Source: Podospora pseudoanserina
Taxonomy: Eukaryota > Ascomycota > Sordariomycetes > Sordariales > Podosporaceae
Length of the DNA: 64,000 nt
NCBI RefSeq assembly: GCF_035222485.1
Contig: NC_085920.1
Span: 3,038,001 to 3,102,000, forward strand
Direction of reading: 5' to 3'
Positions 42,849 through 53,105 of this stretch are shown piece after piece (position 1 is the stretch's first letter; the number at the start of each line of letters is the position of its first letter). A model generated the notes under the pieces. It did not search any database and was not told the origin of the DNA. It was given only the letters and a program-made list of their open reading frames with translations. The position numbers were made by a program, and so were the translations under genes.

Positions 42849-43642
42849 GTTTTCTTCTTGAGGGCCGAGACTGAGTGATGGAATGTTTGTGGCGAAGACG
42901 TATGGTCTGTGTATGTGTGTTTTGTTTGATGATTATACCCGCAGACAAGGTAAGATGTGGAAGCTGAGATGGAAGATTAAAAGTAATAAACAGACAAACA
43001 AACAGGAAGGCCAGGTTTATAAACACTTTTCTCCCTCGCCCGAAATACCCCAAGACCCCTAATAAATCAACTGACCAGATCCACCATCCCAGAGAGAGAG
43101 ACACCGGGCAACATCCGAAAAGAAAAAGAAAACAAGGCAGCATGCAGGGACCTCGAGGGACCCTGACGCACCACCGGTCTTGCTGCTTGCTCACATGCCT
43201 TGCTTTCCTTCCCCACCAGGCCACGGGGCTCAGCATGCGATACAAGGCCTCACTCATATGTAGCCTTACCAAACACCCTTCAAAAGTAACACTGCATGAA
43301 TTATACGAAGGTTGATCTTCCAGCACGTTGCAAGTCGGCCTTTAACACGAGCGGACAAGGCGACGTGGTAAGATAGTGGATCATCTTCCAGACAACCGAC
43401 TCACCATCTATTCAAAGGCAAAAATAGAAACACATTCTCAATTCAATAGAACATCTCGAGAATGTTCCCTTCTACAAATCTTACCCAGGTGGTCGGCTCA
43501 ACGATGCCCCCCACCACGACCCAAGATCCACCATTCCAACGCTCCAGAGATCACCCCACCAAAAGATCTCCACCACCACCCAAAAATAAAAAATGAACTT
43601 TGTAAGTTCAAAAAGAAAACGCCGCCAAAAGATATAATTCTT

Positions 43643-43716
43643 TGATTTCGTCCAGGCTCGAACTGGAGACCTTCAGTGTGTTAGACTGACGTGATAACCA
43701 ACTACACCACGAAACC
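43643..43716 (-). tRNA. tRNA-Val (anticodon AAC)
   Basis: On the minus strand the acceptor stem GGTTTCG pairs with CGAAATC (one G-U). The D arm contains GTTGGTTATC, the anticodon stem TCAGT/ACTGA encloses the loop CTAACAC (anticodon AAC at 34-36), and the T arm is TCCAG-TTCGAGC-CTGGA. There is no intron. Length is 74 nt with discriminator A. A TTTT run follows about 15 nt downstream as a possible Pol III terminator. All four arms fold, so it looks functional. Confidence 0.95.
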
Positions 43717-43957
43717 ATTGCTTATTATTGAATGTCCCTTCCACTTTTACTATTATCAAAATACCACGGTCAAGCACCACTCACAACATCCCCATTACAT
43801 CCCTTTTCAACCCTTTTTTTTTCCCTCTTAATAAACCAACACTCAATACAAATACACATTTATTCGCCTTATAATCAACATAAATACCAAACAAACAAAA
43901 GCTTTCAAAATATCAACCCCCTCCCATTTTTTATTATCCCCCCTTTTCCCTCTCCAT

Positions 43958-45518
43958 CTATTTCTTAGCAGCAACATGGCCACTCGACGCAAACTTCAAC
44001 TCAATATTCCCCACCAACCACACAGCCACAAAAAAGGCAATAGCACTACTAAAGACAATAAACGGCTTGCGCAGGCTGGCCGAGAGAGGGTAGTCGTACG
44101 ACACGACCAGCTCCCGGTCCCTAAAGTCATCCACCAGATTCCTCGCCTTGATCACCAGCGCCGTCCGCCCAATCGTGTCCAAAAAGGTCTTGTGGATCTC
44201 GACGTCGGCCGAGGTGATGGATTGGGTTGGGATCGAGGTGACGTACTTGACGTTTCTGCAAAACATACAACAGTCAGTATTTGAAGTCAACAGAGGGGGG
44301 TGACAAAGGGGAAACGTACTCAGCACCCTCAGGCAAAATAACCCTGACCTCGACCTGCTCATACTCCACACCCTCATTCTGCTTGGGCCCCTCAAGAAAA
44401 GGCACGTTCAGTACGAACCCCCCGGCTGCCGTCTTCCTCAAAAAGTTCTTCGCATCCGAGTTCCACCCAATGGTAAAGGGGTACTTCCAGCCGCCAAAGA
44501 CAGGGTAACGAGGCTTGATCTCAAGCGACGCCTCCCGCTTATTGCTTCTGAATCTCGAGGTCGACACATTGCCAATGACGTCAGTGTAGTAAGGGTCAAC
44601 ACTCCCAGCACGAAGAGGGAACTTGAGCTCCTTCAGCGCATGGGAATTGCCCTGCTGGTAGTACTGCGACTGCTGCCACTTGACCCTGTTGAACAGCGAT
44701 GAAAGGTTGGCCCCACGGTGGTAGAGAGTATAGCGCTCCTCAAAAGCAACATTTCCACCCCAATGGCTGACCTCAATGTCCCGCTCCAGACGGGCAACGT
44801 GAGTGACTGGCCTGTTGAACTCGAAACGGACGCGGATGGGCTCGTACGCACCGGCGGGCTTCTCGTCAAAGGGCCCATAGGTGAGCTTGGTGCCCTGCTT
44901 TTGGGGGAACTCCTTGATGTCGCCGCTGCCTGGGAGCTTGGTGTAGTCGGGGATGTTGGCGGAGGGGAACTTGACTTCCGTCTTTTGCTTCGAGGTGGTG
45001 TACACCGAGGGAACGTAGGCGGAGAAGGTGTAGGTGAGGAATTGGGCCTCCTCCTGCTTGATGGCGGCGGGAAGGGGCGAGTACGCCTTGAGGATGTAGT
45101 AGCTGATGCCGAGTGTCTGCTGTGCGCCGGGGGTGAGGGGCTTGGGAAGTCGGATGCGGAGGTACTGGGTGTCACTTTCGGGGTCGAACTCGACGTTCTC
45201 GGCGACGAATGGCCCGGCGCTGGTGTCCTTGCGATCCTTTACCTCGACGCCACCGAGGCGCGAGATCTGATCGGCCGTGAAGGGGAGGTAGTATTCATTC
45301 TGTGGCTTCTTGTCGATATTTTCTACGACGACATTGATGTTCTCCTTGACGTAGTTCTTCTCGACGGAAACAACGTGGACGAGGTTGGCGTTCTTGAAGA
45401 CCTGTGGGGGCTTGAAGGTAGACGGGAGTGTTGATTTGGAGGTGCCCTTGTCGGAGCTGGCGGCCGAAGCTAGCGACAGCAGCGAGAGAAAGGCAGAGAA
45501 GACGGCTGATGTCTTCAT
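43958..45518 (-). CDS. OST1: OST1 (ribophorin I): oligosaccharyltransferase alpha subunit
   Basis: Two exons, 45518-44320 and 44255-43958, with a 64-nt intron (GTACGT...TGCAG), give 498 residues. A signal peptide (MKTSAVFSAFLSLLSLASA) is followed by the luminal ribophorin I domain (YLPFTADQISRLGG, LRIRLPKPLTPGAQQTLGISYY, SHWGGNVAFEERYTLYHRGA). One membrane span near the C-terminus (PFIVFSSAIAFFVAVWLVG) precedes a short tail ending HVAAKK, where the terminal dilysine-like KK may aid ER retention. It is a non-catalytic subunit of the ER complex for N-linked glycosylation. N-glycosylation sequons are present in the protein itself. Confidence 0.95.
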
Positions 45519-46018
45519 GTTGTAAGAGAAAATGACATGTGCCCGCCCAATTGAAGAAATTCCACTGTCGACTTACTTGTTGGACCCTCAAGAGACCCTC
45601 CTGAGCATCACCGTGGCCTTCTGCCAAACAGCTGTCTCCGAAAAGCTTACGTTGCTGAAACACCCCTGTCCGTTTTGCCGGCTGGGACCCACAGCTTCCC
45701 GGACTGCCAAGAGAATCCGACATAGCTTACATAAACCACATCTGGTGTAAGTTGCGGTTCACTTCACTTGAACTTTTCCAGTTTCACCATCGATCTTCCT
45801 TCCCATGCGAGGCAGCCGCGACTTGCATCATGACAAAGCTTCCCTCGAGCGGAAGGGACTTCCCACGGATTCATGATGATCCTATGGGAATCCATTGTGG
45901 CTTCTTCCGCTCTTCTGCTCCATGACCTCTCCCGTTCACACATCAGCATCAGGCCCGGATATCACTATCATCACTCCTCGTACCTTCATTCGTCCAGGAT
46001 CAACTCCAACATCAAACC

Positions 46019-47578
46019 ATGTCTCCGCCTGCGAGATCGCACCTCAGGCGGAGGAGGCACATACTCCCAGCGATCCCGTTAGCACTAGAATTCAACATCT
46101 GGGCGGATCACCAGAGGTCCTCGACGAGACCCCCACCAGAGGAGATCCAATACCCAGACCTGCAACAGAGGGTTCATGCACAGCATGAAAGAGTTCTGCA
46201 AACTCGGGGCATTCATTACCTCAAGTCAAAGAGTCCCGTGTTATTCAAAGACTTCCATTCTCAACTCACGGATGCAGCACGAGAGCAGATTCTTGACGAC
46301 GTGTTTGGTGATCGGTATTGGACTCATGGCGAGGGGGACACATCATCGCTTATCAGAAACTAGAGGTTGTTCGGCGTGAGATCCGGGAATAGAGTCCCTT
46401 CAGAGGACTCCCCCTCAGCGAACGCCTCGTCAGAAGACTCGGAGAAACCCACCTCACAAGACTCACAGAAAGCCCCCTCAGAGAAACCCATCTCGGAGGA
46501 AACCCCTTCAGAAGACTCGGAGAAACCCACCTTGGAGGAAACCCTTTCACAAGACTCGGAGAAACCCACCTCAGAGGAACCCATTTCACAATACTCGGAG
46601 AAACTCACCTCAGAGGAACCCCCTTCACCACACTCAGAGAAACCCCCCTCAGAGAAACCCTCCTCAGAGAAGCCAACCCCAACAGCAGTAGCCTCTGCGG
46701 AAAATATGAAGGTGATGGATAAATCTATGGGGAATAGAGACATGATCCCTGTAGAAATACAAGAGTGGCTCAAAGCCAATGCTGTGGGCACCGGCGATAA
46801 AGCCTGGGCAAAGGAGCTAAAGAGGGCAATGAAATACAGCAAGGCAAAGGCATTAAAGGAGAAAGGCGTAAAGCTACAAGCCTCTGTTCTAGCAAAGCTC
46901 ATCTCCTACCTGCCCCGATCAGGAGAACCTACTGGCCAACCCGCCTGGCGCAACCTCGATCCCAACCCATCAGGAGAGCCCACCAGCAGCAGAACAAAGC
47001 TCACGTTCAACAATCTCAGAGCCCTCGTACATGACACTCATGATATCACTCTTCCCCTTGGACAAAGTATTAATTGCCTTGTATGGCACAACCAATCCGC
47101 AGCAGACCGCTACGCAAACCGAATCAACGCCTGGCTCGACTCCCTCTCCGCAGAATTAGCCAGTAATCACGCTGTCCTTGCACCGGGGGTAGGGTCAAGC
47201 GTAGGATCCCAGTCAGGACATGGTTCCTCCATCTCTCACAGTGTCCGTTTTATCGGGGCCCATCCTGCCAGTGTCGATAACTCGGAACAGTCAGCCCCGT
47301 TCCCGTTCTCTATCAATTCTGGCGGTTCGTTGACGTCGTCTGGGGCACGCAGGTTGAGGGCAGATGTTGAGGAGACGAATGAGAAGGGAGCTGAATGGCA
47401 GGATAGTGTGAACGAGTCTGCCATGGGTGGTGATTACGAGTACTCACCGTCGGAAGAGTGGGACCATACGCCTTCATCTGGCTGGGGGCAGTGGGGGGAA
47501 CCGCTGGAGAATTCGAGGAGGTACAGCACTCCGAGCAGGCAGACGGATACGAGGGTCGCGCTATTGAAGTGTGCGTAG
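46019..47578 (+). CDS. Accessory protein with 13-residue Ser/Glu/Lys/Pro repeats
   Basis: Proposed model: exon 46019-46300, 63-nt intron (GTGTTT...ACTAG), exon 46364-47578, giving 498 residues. The splice is inferred because the second part lacks an early Met; the donor is weak. Exon 1 is charged and helical. Exon 2 begins with repeats of the type DSEKPTSEEPISQ, then a helical basic segment (QEWLKANAVGTGDKAWAKELKRAMKYSKAKALKEKG), then Ser/Gly-rich sequence. No family is recognised. The frame continues open for a further stretch after the stop at 47578, and neighbouring frames also look coding, so the C-terminus may be frame-damaged or the gene may be a relic. Confidence 0.35.
46431..46680 (+). 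repeat. 39-nt coding tandem repeats
   Basis: Imperfect units of about 39 nt (core gactcggagaaacccacc) repeat several times and encode 13-residue Ser/Glu/Lys/Pro units. The period is a multiple of three, so the opposite strand also shows a periodic open frame, which is an artefact. Confidence 0.8.
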
Positions 47579-48540
47579 GGAAGCACGTTCCCGGAGAACC
47601 CTCCTACACCATTTTTGAAGATGCTGGATGGCCATCTGCCTGACGCGCTGTTGGCGAACGGGCTGCTGCCGACGGTGTTGGTGGATAGAGCGATGGAGGC
47701 GGGGTGGGAGGGGAGTGAGTGGAATATTGGTCTTGATAAAAGTGATTGGGTTAGTCTTGGACCATCAGAAAGCGACAGTCAAAGAGGGGGAGTAGAGCCA
47801 AGCAGACGGGCAGGAGGGCCAAGTCGTAGAGGAGGAACAGGCCGTGGAGGGGGAACGAGCAGCGGAGGAGGAACAAGCAGTGGATCACCCGATGCTAGTG
47901 GGGGGGTACCTGATCGAGGAGGAGGAACAGGCCGTGGAGGAGATATCTGGCCGTGGAGGAGGAACAAGCAGTGAAGCATGCGATACTTGTGGAGAGGTGC
48001 ATGATCGAGGAGGAGGAGGACCAAATCGGGGAGGGACTAATGGCCAGAACCCTCAATATGTGTCTCAATAATACCAACCACGTGCGCCAGGCCCAGTCTG
48101 TTGCTCTTCTTGACGGTGCGGTGCGGTATTATAGCAAGTGGTGGAGAAAGAGGGCCAGGTAGCGAAGAAGGGATGGCGAGCGGAAATTCTTCAAGGGCAG
48201 GTTTACCCTATGGTGGTTTTTGTATCACTTGGAAAAAGTCCCGGCGTGGTGCTTCGAGAACAAGCTTGTCTGCTCATACAGGGAAGGAAAACACCACGGA
48301 CATATTCTCGCCTCGAGGGCGGGAGAGCGTTGTTGGTTTCATAACCAGAGTAGCGATAGGTCAGCGTTTGCGGGTATATATGGATTATTACAACCAGCTA
48401 TCATCTCATTTTGAAACTCACCTCGCGGTTTTTCTTGTCAAACATAGACTTGTCGACCTAACAGTTGTGTATGGTATGACCTCGATGTCGTTGCTGAATG
48501 AGAAAAGCGATATACCTATGATGATGACCCAAGCAAGGTA
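47579..48540 (+). pseudogene. Probable decayed gene segment with 91-bp duplication
   Basis: After the stop at 47578 natural-looking protein segments continue but hop between the three forward frames: KMLDGHLPDALLANGLLP and WNIGLDKSDWVSLGPSES in one, EEEQAVDHPMLVGGYLIEEEE in another, and VALLDGAVRYYSKWWRKRAR and WCFENKLVCSYREGK in others. A 91-bp unit starting near 47862 is repeated from 47953 with about 20 percent divergence; the two copies read EEEQAVDHPMLVGG and EEEQAVKHAILVER only in different frames. This fits a host gene or gene tail that has lost its frame. Function is not recognised. Introns cannot be excluded for some of the frame changes. Confidence 0.4.
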
Positions 48541-49148
48541 AGGTAGCTTAACTACCTACATCCACCCACCAAAGCCAGGAAAAGGTAACCATAATAACAG
48601 CAACATTATACTCTTTTATCAAGTATCCCCTAAATCTAACTAATCCCCTGAACCCGGATGGAGCTACCGAGGAGATCAGGAGACACAGCAACACACAAAC
48701 CTCGTCACTAAATTGGTTGACGTACGGCCTTATTCAAGACAGCACAGCACAACATCATCACCCCCCACCCCTTTCATTTATGCCAACCACCACCTCACAA
48801 ATCACCACAGTACCACATTTCATCAAAAGACCATCATCACATCACTCCCCAACCAGTAGTAATAATCACCAGCAGAATCAAAACTTTGGTTCCCTGAATT
48901 ATAAAAACCTTTGCTACCAACACACACACACACACACACACACAACACTCCCAAAAAAAGACACCGAATTCAAACGCAACAAAGAGGAAAAAAAAGAAAA
49001 AAGAAAAAGAAAACCGCCAGAACACAAAAAACTCCATCCCGCGCCACGCCACGCCCTAAAAAAGGCTGTCCCTATAAAAGATATACTGAGAAAGACAACA
49101 CCAAACAACACAGACAACAAAACAGCAACAACAACAACAACAACAACT

Positions 49149-49198
<50 letters not shown>

Positions 49199-49400
49199 AA
49201 TAATAATAATAACAATACAGACTCAAAAAGGAAATTCCATTTTTCTTTCTTCCCCCTCTCCCCCCCCAATCTCGCTCGCTGACACAAAGTATCCTAACAA
49301 TATTCTCAAACCAAACCAAACCAAACCAAATAAAATATCATGCTCACCCTCAATCAATACCCCTACCCCCCACTCCGACCTCCTCTCCAACCCCCTCTTC
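48541..49400. other. Simple-repeat-rich intergenic stretch
   Basis: A-rich and C-rich on the + strand. Contains a (CA)n run at 48918-48944 and the long AAC/AAT array at 49122-49211. The apparent 307-codon + strand frame across it is low-complexity translation of these repeats and is not supported as a gene. Confidence 0.6.
49122..49211. repeat. (AAC)n followed by (AAT)n trinucleotide array
   Basis: About 24 AAC units, with one ACT interruption near 49146, run into about five AAT units. Likely polymorphic in length. Confidence 0.9.
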
Positions 49401-50294
49401 CTAATCCCTCCTCGCCCTCCCCCAAAATCCCAATCCCAACCACCACCACCCACAAACCTCTCCCTCTGCATCCCCGCCCACCGCTCCATCTCCCCCCTCC
49501 TTTCCAGAGCCTCCTCTTGTCGCTGTAAAGGCCCCACAAAAAAATTCCTCGTACTCCTCTTGCTTGTCAAAAAAGTCTACCATCTGTTCCTGTTGCTGCT
49601 TAACAAGTCTCTGCATTTCTTCCATTTTCTGCCGGAGTGATTCTTCCAATTCTGCCCCGTCACCACCGTGATCACAAGTGCCCTCCTGGTCATCAGACTC
49701 CAGATGGCCTCCTCGCAGTCTCAAGCCCTTTAAGTCATTCACCCACGGCCAAAATTCCTAGTAGTTTGATGATGCCGGCATGTGGTCTGGTGGTAAAGGA
49801 GAAGGCCGTAACAATGTCATGTATTCCTCCCTCTCAATGTCGGACGAACTGAATTGCGGTTTAACTGATGCTGAAGAGGTTGCCTCAGTTCTACAAGCCC
49901 GACCTTGTTCCACCCCATCCTCGGGCTTGATTTCAACGCTAGCCTGGACAATGTCATCGTGTTTCTCATATTCCAAGGGCGGACTTCTGACTCGGCGCGT
50001 GGGAGCTGAGACTTGCCGGTTGCTTTCGTTTATAACAGGTGATGCCCATGCTGAAGGGGTTCGGGAAAGTTCAAGGGGGGAGAAGGATACTCCATTGATG
50101 CGCTCTTCTGACGCGGGTCCAGGGTGGGCATCGAGCCCAAGTTGGATTCTGATGAGTTCTTCGTCAGAATTCTCTACGGCCGAGGGCAGAGATGGCTCCA
50201 GCGACTCACTCTTCGGCTTGATAGGCGGTGTCTCGGACTTTGGCTCCAGAGGCTTGTCCGCTCTTGCCGCAGAGTCCCGGGAGCGTATGACCCT
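49401..50294 (-). other. Long open minus-strand frame after the BAH-PHD gene, possible C-terminal part
   Basis: From an acceptor-like CCGCAG ending at 50295 the minus strand is open for 178 codons to a TAG at 49758. It starts RVIRSRDSAARADKPLEPKS and is Pro/Glu/Ser-rich like the insert of the preceding BAH-PHD protein. The same frame resumes right after the TAG for 118 codons to 49401, including a clear coiled coil (LEESLRQKMEEMQRLVKQQQ). A connection to the PHD exon would need a 36-nt intron (50295-50330, GTTAAC...CCGCAG), shorter than any other intron here. It is therefore either the C-terminal part of that gene with an unusual intron, or a separate gene. Confidence 0.4.
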
Positions 50295-50321
50295 CTGCGG
50301 CAGACAAGCACGGACAGCCTT

Positions 50322-51908
50322 CTAGTTAACCGTTGTTGCACAGAGGAGGCACTTAACGGGCTCAGTCCACGTCTTTTCGCCACCAACGATGCCCTCCCTC
50401 AGGTCTCTGAACTCCAGCACTGGGGGCCCGTTCTTTTCTGTGTTGAGAGTGACTTCAAAGAGCCCCTCCCATGGCCGTGAGGTCTCTCCGTTTGCCTCCC
50501 CCTTCTTTTTCGGCTTCCCACTCTTCCGACCCGACGCTGATTTGAGAACCAGCTTGGTGCTGGGGGTGCCTGTGCCGGCGGCTGCGCTCGCTGAACGACG
50601 ACCTGAGGAGGGTGCAGCATCCTCGGGAGCAGTAGGACCATCTTCCTCCTCTGTTTGCTTAACGTCCACGTTGCCGCTCCCATTCTGTGCTGGCTCTGCT
50701 TCGGCCTTGACGTCGATCGAATGTTGGGCAGAAACGGCGGCGCCGGTATCGGATGGGCTTAGCGGACGCTGGCCTTCGATTTCGCTCTCGGCCTTCTGGA
50801 TAGGCTCAGGGGGCAGGTGTGGCTTGTCGGCACCGAGTCGCTTGTATGTCGACTGGAGAGCGTCTTCAATGATACACTCTTCGTGCATCCACTTCTTGCA
50901 CGCCTCCACTGTGCACCCGAGTAGTTTCCTGTCGGGGTTCGCTGGGGTATTGCATAGGCAAACCAAATCAACAGACTGCAAACAAACAATGGTTAGATGA
51001 CGCGCTCAAACGCGAGAGAGGAAATGCTGAGATCAGTACACACCGAGAGTTCGTAGCTCCTGACGTCAAAAGCTTGTCGCCAGTAAAGCGCGTGTTGAAT
51101 CTCCTCGTCGTTCTCCTCGAACCACTGCCTGACCGTCGCCTGAGACGTTACACTGACCACATTGATAATATCCACTGAAGAAAAAAGCCACTGTTAGCAA
51201 ATCGAAGCTAGACATGCACCGGAACAGCCATATGTGCTTACTGTGATTCGACGCGACCAACTCATTCATTCCATGGTATGGCTGCCTCCCTTGAACAAAC
51301 TTCTTCCCGTCAAGAGTGCCTGCAGGAAGCTCGTCTGGCCAGTACATCCAGTAAATACGAGCGTAAACATGGTGCTCGTCGCTCGCGCGGATCTCGAGAA
51401 TTCGTGCCACCCAGTCGTCATCCGACTTCTTCCTGATTTGCATCGGCTTGTTGTCATTGGCAGCCTTTTGCCGTTCGATACTGGAATCATTGGCGACATA
51501 GATGAAGCCCTCGCTAAAGTACTTCACCCCATTGACTTTGTGCCGGAGGTGCAACGTTAGCCCACACCGCTCGTCTGAAATGTTGTGCATCACATGTTAT
51601 GAAAGGAGAGCAATGCACTTACGAACAAAACTGTTGTACCTGGTCATGTCGGTCCACTTCTTCGGAGGGCTAACCTTGAAGTACAAGTCCATCGTCTCAT
51701 GTTTCTTGAACTTGCCGCAGGGCGCGAAGGGCGACATCTGGAGGTTGACTTTGGCCGTGGCATCCTCATCCTCGCCCTCGGTCTTGCGCTTTTTTGACTT
51801 TCTCTTGCTATCCTTGTCATCTGGGTTGACGACGTCGATCCTGAATGGGCACTCGGCCCGGTTATCCTCGGGCTCCTGTCTTGGCCTCTTGCGAGCGGAG
51901 GAAGCCAT
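50322..51908 (-). CDS. BAH-PHD chromatin reader, probably EPR-1-like
   Basis: Four exons: 51908-51623, 51574-51242, 51174-51044 and 50975-50322, with introns of 48, 67 and 68 nt. The product is 467 residues. Residues 1-90 are basic. A BAH domain (about 95-250) shows FIYVANDSS, DDDWVARILEIRA, VYARIYWMYWPDEL and the end DVRSYELS. A PHD finger follows: Cys256, Cys258, Cys271, Cys276, His281 and Cys284, then Cys459 and Cys462 after a 174-residue acidic, Ser/Ala-rich insert. This order matches plant EBS/SHL and Neurospora EPR-1, a reader of H3K27 methylation in facultative heterochromatin. The orthology is inferred from architecture. The frame may continue beyond 50322 (see the next-door entry). 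Confidence 0.75.
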
Positions 51909-53105
51909 GACGACCAGGCTGTGTGTGTTTTGCGGGGTCTTTAGATGAAAAGGAAGGGATCGCGTCAGGGCAGATGGGATGTCGGAGCACAAGTTGGGCG
52001 CCTGTGAGCGTTTGCGCAACAATAGGTAGTTGCGATGTGCAAATAGAGTTTGGGTCGATGGCGATGCGCAGAGGTTGCAAGGTGGGTTGGGTTGGGGTGG
52101 GCGACGGTGTGAAGGTGGCTGGGAAAGCGCCTACCTTCGATCGGCTTGTTGAGGGGGAGGGGGAGGTGCGGTGTGCTGTGGTGCGGTACGGTGCGGTGCG
52201 GTGCGCGATGTTGTGGACAGGACCGATCCGGAGCGAGCGAGCAATGGGCAGTGAGAACAATGAGAGCAATGTCAACAGCACAGGGCAGGCCGGTGGTGCC
52301 GGGTGAATGAATCACCTGGGCCGGTGATGGATGGGCTGGGGAGCAGAGGGCAGGTCCCGTCCGGAGTTGCTGGCGCGTGGGCGATGTTCGCGATTCAATG
52401 GCCGATGGTTCTCGTGGTTGTCGCAACACGGGATTGCTTCCTTGCAACTCGCAACGCAGGCAGCGGGAAGTTTGACACCGATCAAAATTTACGGGAATCG
52501 CGTCCGCCACCCTTGGTTGCCAGAAAAAACACGGGCCCTCCCCCAGCCACGTGATTACGAACCAAGTGAGGAGAAATGCTGTGGCTGGTTACCTACCTTA
52601 GGAAAGCCTCCACGCCAAGCGCCAAGGAATGGGGAAAGCAAGCCGGAAAATGTGGCCCAGCAGCAGCAGCAAGCATTGTAGAGCTGTCCAGAGCTTCTCT
52701 CAGAGCTTTCCCTCTTTCACCTGTTTGGAACCCGGAACCATCAGAGCCAATTCCAGGTGAAATCATCACCTGTGACTCAGCTTGTGCCAATTCCACAGAG
52801 AGATTGAAATCATGTTCTTTCGCCTGAGGCAAACAGACACTTGGTCACAGGCACCTCTGACATCTTGGGGGTTACGTCTGAATGAGAGGATATGAATTGC
52901 CGGAGTCATCCAGGAAAGCTGCGAGGGGTAATGTCACACACACTCATTGAACCGAGTAATACATTATTCCCATCCCAGTCCAATGCCTAAATCCTACCAA
53001 CCTAGGAAATAAACCATGGAAACATAAACAACGCCAGCGCTATGCACCATACCCATCAAACCCATTAAACAGGCCCTCCCATTTCCCAAACATGACAAAC
53101 AACCC
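51909..53105. promoter_or_regulatory. Upstream region of the BAH-PHD gene, with GGTGC repeats and an E-box
   Basis: Near 52168-52206 the pentamer GGTGC/GGTAC repeats several times in a G/T-rich run. A CACGTG motif lies at 52548-52553, about 640 bp upstream of the start at 51908. The remainder up to the ATG22 stop (53106) holds no supported gene. Confidence 0.3.

Noticed and set aside
42568-43326. 252-codon minus-strand frame overlapping the His-rich gene
   Set aside because: Low-complexity shadow in another frame; its upstream part has no coding features.
46353-46902. Periodic minus-strand frames opposite the Ser/Glu repeats
   Set aside because: The 39-nt repeat length is divisible by three, so the antisense strand is open and periodic automatically.
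48717-49640. 307-codon + strand frame with poly-Thr
   Set aside because: Translation of AAC/AAT and CA simple repeats plus the antisense of the coiled-coil frame; not a natural protein.
49780-50325. 181-codon + strand frame opposite the possible BAH-PHD tail
   Set aside because: The minus-strand frame has the more plausible disordered-protein composition (KPLEPKSETPP) and matches its neighbour, so this is taken as the shadow.
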